Assembly: GCA_018610125.1 (NCBI GenBank) | Contig: JAHEOI010000049.1 | Span: 1-9,305 of the forward strand | Direction of reading: 5' to 3' | DNA from: Verrucomicrobiota bacterium | Lineage (GTDB): Bacteria > Verrucomicrobiota > Verrucomicrobiia > Limisphaerales > JAHEOI01 | DNA length: 9,305 bases | Shown here: positions 6,484 to 9,305 of the stretch, piece after piece | How the letters are laid out: each line of letters starts with the position of its first letter | Position numbering within the stretch: position 1 is the first letter of the stretch | Made by a program: the position numbers and the translations under genes | Notes under the pieces: generated by a model | Database searches by the model: none | What the model was told of the DNA's origin: nothing | The model's input: the letters and a program-made list of their open reading frames with translations, nothing else

Positions 6484-6573
6484 TTTGCAAAAATTCCTGC
6501 ACCATAAAGAGGAGCAAAACAAGCGGCTAGCAGCCGCTTCTGCTTTGCTTATCCGTGCAGGAACTTTTGCAAA
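6484..6573. repeat. Long imperfect inverted repeat (90-base hairpin)
   Basis: Outer arms: TTTGCAAAAATTCCTGCAC (6484-6502) and GTGCAGGAACTTTTGCAAA (6555-6573), complementary at 18 of 19 positions. After an asymmetric internal loop (6503-6512 and 6550-6554) an inner stem forms: AGCAAAACAAGCGGCT (6513-6528) against AGCCGCTTCTGCTTTGCT (6532-6549), with a small bulge and an AGC triloop. Weaker pairing may extend outward. No T-tract follows, no target-site duplication is obvious, and it lacks the conserved ends of an integron attC site. It touches the first recognisable codon of the methyltransferase relic. It may be a MITE-like or REP-like element, a structured RNA, or the scar of a rearrangement. 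Confidence 0.6.
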
Positions 6574-6576
6574 TAA

Positions 6577-7136
6577 GGGTCGCAGGCAATATATGTCACG
6601 GCCAAGTTGCGGATTGCTGATCATTTGGCGGAGGGGCCCAAGCGCGTGGAGGACCTGGCCGGGCAATGTGGAACATGCATTGACCCGCTTTACCTTACGC
6701 TTCGCGCGCTCGCGTCGAAGGGAATCTTTGCCGAGCGAGCGGACGGCCGGTTCGAGATCACCGACTTGGCCGAGCTGTTACGTGACGACGCAGCGAATTC
6801 AATGCGCGCAATGGCCCGGATGATGGGTTGGGAGCATTACAAAGCTTGGGGCGAGCTGCTGCATAGCGTTCAGACCGGAAAGACCGCCTTCGAGCATGTT
6901 TCATCGTGCGATGCCCAAGACGCGAAGGCTGCTCGCCTTCGAAATTGTCATTGCACCCGGAAATAGCGAGTCTTTTGGGCAAGTGCCTGGACCTGACCAT
7001 GCTGATGATCCCCGGGGGATGTGAACGGACTAAAGAGGATTACCGAAGGCTGTTTGAATCCGCCGGATTCCAGACCCTTGGTCGCATCGTGTCGACTCGA
7101 TCCGAAATGAGTGTGATTGAGGGGCAGAAGGTGTAA
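6577..7136 (+). pseudogene. Broken O-methyltransferase (dimerisation2 / Methyltransf_2 type) with deleted SAM core
   Basis: Relic of a SAM-dependent small-molecule O-methyltransferase. From 6577, frame 1 reads GSQAIYVTAKLRIADHLAEG and continues through LYLTLRALASKGIF, RFEITDLAELLRDD, MGWEHYKAWGELLHSVQTGK and TAFEHV. This is the N-terminal winged-helix dimerisation domain in canonical order. At about 6899 the match jumps, in frame 2, to RAMPKTRRLLAFEIVIAPGN, the strand region near the C-terminus. It then moves to frame 3 at the TTTTGGG run (about 6973-6980) for CLDLTMLMIPGGCERTKEDY, RRLFESAGFQTLGRIV and SVIEGQKV-stop. Missing is everything between FEHV and the RLL strand: the glycine-rich SAM-binding motif and the catalytic His region, roughly 150 residues of a normal length near 340. 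The natural start is also lost; a TAA (6574-6576) stands directly upstream. It cannot make a working enzyme. Confidence 0.85.
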
Positions 7137-7207
7137 GGCGTAGCGATCGAGACGGGCCGAGCCTGGCCGGTTATGTGGAGGAACGAGCGAAAGGATAGAA
7201 AAAACTG

Positions 7208-8341
7208 ATGTCATGGATCATCCGTCAAACCGTGGCGTGGCTTGTGGGGTTGGTGCTCTTCGGCTTCGCGACCACGGCAAGCGTCGCTGCCGATCTTGAG
7301 CCGATCCGAATCTCGAAAGACGGCACGCACTTCGTCCAAAAGGGCTCTGGCGGGCGCTTCACACCCTGGGGCTTCAACTACGACCACAATGCCGCCGGGA
7401 AGTTGCTCGAGGACTACTGGGTGGATCAGTGGGAAGCTGTGGTCGGCGATTTCCAAGAGATGAAACAGCTCGGCGCCAACGTCGTGCGCATTCACCTCCA
7501 GTTCGGTAAGTTCATGAAGGGCCCGGATGATCCGGACAATGCAGCGCTGGACCGCTACGCACGTCTGGTTCGCCTGGCCGAGCGCCTCGGCCTCTATCTC
7601 GATGTCACGGGCCTGGGCTCTTATCTCAAAAAGGATGTGCCCGAGTGGTACCACGAGATGACAGAAAACGAGCGCTGGACCGCTCAAGCCCGTTTCTGGC
7701 AAGCGGTCGCCTCCCGAAGTTCAGACAGCCCCGCCATCTTCTGCTATGACCTAATGAACGAGCCAACCGTGCCCGGCGGCAAGGAGGCGCAAGACAACTG
7801 GCTCGGCCCAGCGTTTGCCGACAGCAATAAGCACTTTGTTCAGTTCATCACGCGCAACGCGAAAGGCCGACCACGGCCGCAAATCGCGCGGCACTGGATC
7901 AATGATATGGTGGAGGCGATCCGAGAGGTCGACAAACATCATCTCGTTACCGCCGGGCTGGTACCGTGGAGTCTCGACCGGAAGGGGCTGACCTCTGGCT
8001 TCGTGCCCGGCCAAGTTACCGGCGCGCTCGACTTCATTGCCATGCACATCTATCCGGAAGCCGGTAAGCTGGACAAAGCCATGAGCACCGTGCAAGGCTT
8101 CGCCGCGGTAGACAAGCCCCTGATCATCGAGGAGACCTTTCCTTTGAAATGTGGCCCCAAGGAACTGGCTACCTTTATCGAACGATCCCAACCATACGCC
8201 GAGGGTTGGATCAGTTTTTATTGGGGGACCCCGCCTGCGAAGTACAAAAAGCAGGACAAGTTCAAGGCCGCACTCATCCGAGATTGGCTTCTCCGATTTC
8301 AGTCCCTCGGCGACGACATCGTTTTTTCAAACGGACGTTAG
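7208..8341 (+). CDS. Secreted glycoside hydrolase, GH5-like (clan GH-A) TIM barrel
   Basis: 377 residues, predicted to be exported and to cleave beta-linked polysaccharide (cellulase/mannanase superfamily). The signal peptide is WLVGLVLFGFATTASVA with cleavage after about residue 27. Barrel landmarks appear in order: WGFNYDHN (54-61), LGANVVRIHLQFGKF (88-102), GLYLDVTGLGSY (128-139), IFCYDLMNEP (177-186, where Glu185 is the expected acid/base), DFIAMHIYPE (275-284), KPLIIEETF (303-311, where Glu309 is the likely nucleophile), and GWISFYWG (333-340) with the barrel-end Trp. These are the usual clan GH-A positions, and the length fits a single catalytic domain without a carbohydrate-binding module. 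The ATG at 7208 is preceded by AAAGGA about 12 bases upstream, a slightly long spacing. It starts 71 bases after the methyltransferase relic and shows no terminator. The substrate cannot be read from sequence. Confidence 0.9.
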   Translation: MSWIIRQTVAWLVGLVLFGFATTASVAADLEPIRISKDGTHFVQKGSGGRFTPWGFNYDHNAAGKLLEDYWVDQWEAVVGDFQEMKQLGANVVRIHLQFGKFMKGPDDPDNAALDRYARLVRLAERLGLYLDVTGLGSYLKKDVPEWYHEMTENERWTAQARFWQAVASRSSDSPAIFCYDLMNEPTVPGGKEAQDNWLGPAFADSNKHFVQFITRNAKGRPRPQIARHWINDMVEAIREVDKHHLVTAGLVPWSLDRKGLTSGFVPGQVTGALDFIAMHIYPEAGKLDKAMSTVQGFAAVDKPLIIEETFPLKCGPKELATFIERSQPYAEGWISFYWGTPPAKYKKQDKFKAALIRDWLLRFQSLGDDIVFSNGR

Positions 8342-8437
8342 CCGGTCACATGAATCAGGGATCGCGGGTCACGTCTACACGTTCCGTGCGCACGCTGCTC
8401 CCGGGCATTAATTGACACGAGACCGCCTTCGAGCCTC

Positions 8438-8460
8438 CCCACGCATTTCTGCAATGTGGG
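8438..8460. repeat. Small hairpin between the GH5-like gene and the TetR promoter
   Basis: CCCAC (8438-8442) and GTGGG (8456-8460) pair, continued by ATT (8445-8447) with AAT (8453-8455) and a GC bulge. It lies 97 bases after the glycosidase stop and 15 bases before the TetR -35. It has no T-tract, so a terminator role is unproven. Confidence 0.3.
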
Positions 8461-8474
8461 AATCGTTCAGCGCG

Positions 8475-8503
8475 TTGACCCACGGAGAAACAACCGCTAT
8501 TAT
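8475..8503 (+). promoter_or_regulatory. Sigma70-type promoter of the tetR-family gene
   Basis: TTGACC (8475-8480) and TATTAT (8498-8503) are separated by exactly 17 bases; each differs from consensus at one position. Transcription would start near 8509-8511. The best ATG of the repressor lies about 32 bases further on, so the TTG at 8503, which overlaps the -10, cannot be the start used from this promoter. Confidence 0.7.
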
Positions 8504-8506
8504 TGC

Positions 8507-8524
8507 GGACGGACAAGTCCGTCC
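8507..8524. promoter_or_regulatory. Putative TetR-family operator (18-bp inverted repeat)
   Basis: GGACGGAC (8507-8514) and GTCCGTCC (8517-8524) are perfect reverse complements separated by AA. The size and near-perfect dyad are typical of TetR/AcrR operators, and the position over the predicted transcription start suits autorepression by the regulator encoded immediately downstream. That this protein binds here is inference from position. Confidence 0.62.
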
Positions 8525-8541
8525 GAGTAAAAAAGGTGCCC

Positions 8542-9201
8542 ATGAACGTTGCTGCCAACAAAAAGGGAGGTCATCCACGCGACCCGCAGCTCACAAACCG
8601 TCGGAGTGAGCAAATCCTGGCGGCGGCCTCGTCGATCTTTGCGGCCGTGGGCTACCGACAGACCGACGTGCAGGTCATTGCTGACAGCCTCGAGGTCGGC
8701 AAAGGTACGATCTACCGTTATTTTTCGAGCAAAGAAAAGCTTTTTCTTGCATCTGTGGACCGGGGGATGCGGCAGCTTCAGGAGCGGATCCGCGAAGCCA
8801 CCGAGGCGGTGGAGGACCCGTTGGATCAGATTGCGGCAGGCATCCGAGCCTACCTGGAGTTCTTTGATCAGCATGGTGAGATGATCGAGCTTCTGATCCA
8901 GGAGCGGGCGGAATTCAAGGACCGCAAGAAGCCCACGTACTTTGAGTACAAGGAATCCAACATTGAGCGTTGGCGCGGCCTCTACGATAAGCTGGTCGAG
9001 CAGGGCCGGCTTCGCGCTGTGCCGGTGGACCGGATGCTGGACGTGATAAGCGATACGCTCTATGGGGCGGTTTTCACCGACGTCTTCGCGGGCCGGCAAA
9101 AGAGCTTCGAGGTCCAGGCGGAGGACATCGTCGACATTGTGTTCCGCGGCATCCTCAAGGAGTCGGAACGAGGCGAGCGACACCTTGGAGACGACGCATG
9201 A
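8542..9201 (+). CDS. TetR/AcrR-family transcriptional regulator
   Basis: 219 residues from ATG 8542. An N-terminal DNA-binding domain (about 21-68) shows RRSEQILAAASSIFAAVGYR, then TDVQVIADSLEVGKGTIYRY and FSSKEKLF, the standard TetR_N helix-turn-helix with its GKGTIYRYF recognition helix. Residues about 75-205 form the helical ligand-binding and dimerisation domain, which I cannot match to a particular subfamily. AAGGTG lies 6 bases before this ATG. An in-frame TTG at 8503 is rejected because it falls within the -10 box and would place the operator inside the coding region. The gene follows the GH5-like gene by 200 bases but has its own promoter. Such repressors often precede HlyD/RND or ABC efflux genes; here the downstream partner is outside the window, so the inducer and targets are unknown. 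Confidence 0.93.
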   Translation: MNVAANKKGGHPRDPQLTNRRSEQILAAASSIFAAVGYRQTDVQVIADSLEVGKGTIYRYFSSKEKLFLASVDRGMRQLQERIREATEAVEDPLDQIAAGIRAYLEFFDQHGEMIELLIQERAEFKDRKKPTYFEYKESNIERWRGLYDKLVEQGRLRAVPVDRMLDVISDTLYGAVFTDVFAGRQKSFEVQAEDIVDIVFRGILKESERGERHLGDDA

Positions 9202-9294
9202 TGCGACCCGTCTCGCCGGAGCCAAGGGCGGAAGGCTGAGCTTATCACGGGGGCGGTGGCGAAGGAGCTGGTGCGGAGCGGGCTGAGAGTGTCT

Positions 9295-9305
9295 ATGAAG
9301 AAAAA
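9295..9305 (+). CDS. Possible start of the next gene, cut by the window edge
   Basis: ATGAAGAAAAA at the very end reads Met-Lys-Lys, a frequent start for exported or membrane proteins, with GAGAG about 5 bases upstream as a weak ribosome-binding site. It lies 93 bases after the TetR stop on the same strand, which would suit a TetR-controlled target gene. With three codons visible this is only a suggestion. Confidence 0.25.

Noticed and set aside
6484..6573. Integron attC site or CRISPR-type repeat
   Set aside because: The conserved GTTRRRY/RYYYAAC ends are absent, no integrase is near, and there is no repeat-spacer periodicity.
8503..9201. TTG at 8503 as the TetR start
   Set aside because: It falls on the -10 box and would place the operator inside the coding region; ATG 8542 has a ribosome-binding site.
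8500..9225. Minus-strand reading frame of 241 residues
   Set aside because: It is the antisense shadow of the TetR-family gene; its own sequence shows no recognisable domain.

Overview
The window looks like part of a chromosome from a Gram-negative heterotroph with moderate-to-high GC, most likely in the Verrucomicrobiota/Planctomycetota sphere. This is an inference from three protein types: a membrane-anchored protein with a pilin/GspG-like C-terminus, a secreted beta-helix protein with an N-terminal fibronectin-III-like module, and a secreted GH5-like glycosidase. Coding density is low, and the spacers hold relics of broken genes, so this is a loosely packed, decaying stretch. There are no tRNAs, rRNAs, CRISPR arrays or recognisable insertion sequences.

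Left part (1-1574): the start of glmS (minus strand, leaving the window) encodes the complete beginning of its glutaminase domain. Behind it is nearly 1 kb without a confident gene. It holds a short relic of a concentrative nucleoside transporter and, on the plus strand, a possible 57-residue single-span membrane peptide.

Middle (1544-5904, all minus strand): an unrecognised protein with a Cys-rich N-terminus and a tail of eleven glycines plus one cysteine overlaps the end of the secreted beta-helix gene and is followed by a probable terminator. Upstream is a repeat-rich 290-base spacer, then a 470-residue membrane-anchored protein whose stop codon lies in a strong hairpin and whose start may be leaderless.

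Right part (6111-9305, all plus strand): a small membrane ORF, then a roughly 90-base imperfect hairpin. The hairpin touches an O-methyltransferase relic that has lost its SAM-binding core and carries two frame changes. Next come a secreted GH5-like glycosidase and a TetR/AcrR-family repressor. The repressor has a near-consensus promoter with an 18-bp inverted repeat over the predicted transcription start. A next gene may begin in the last 11 bases.

Functionally, the beta-helix protein and the GH5-like enzyme both point to work on extracellular polysaccharide, but they lie 3 kb apart on opposite strands and need not act together. The TetR gene probably controls itself and a gene set beyond the right edge. 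I see no convincing new multi-gene system. The least explained items are the long hairpin at the methyltransferase relic, the Gly11-Cys protein and the TetR promoter-operator.
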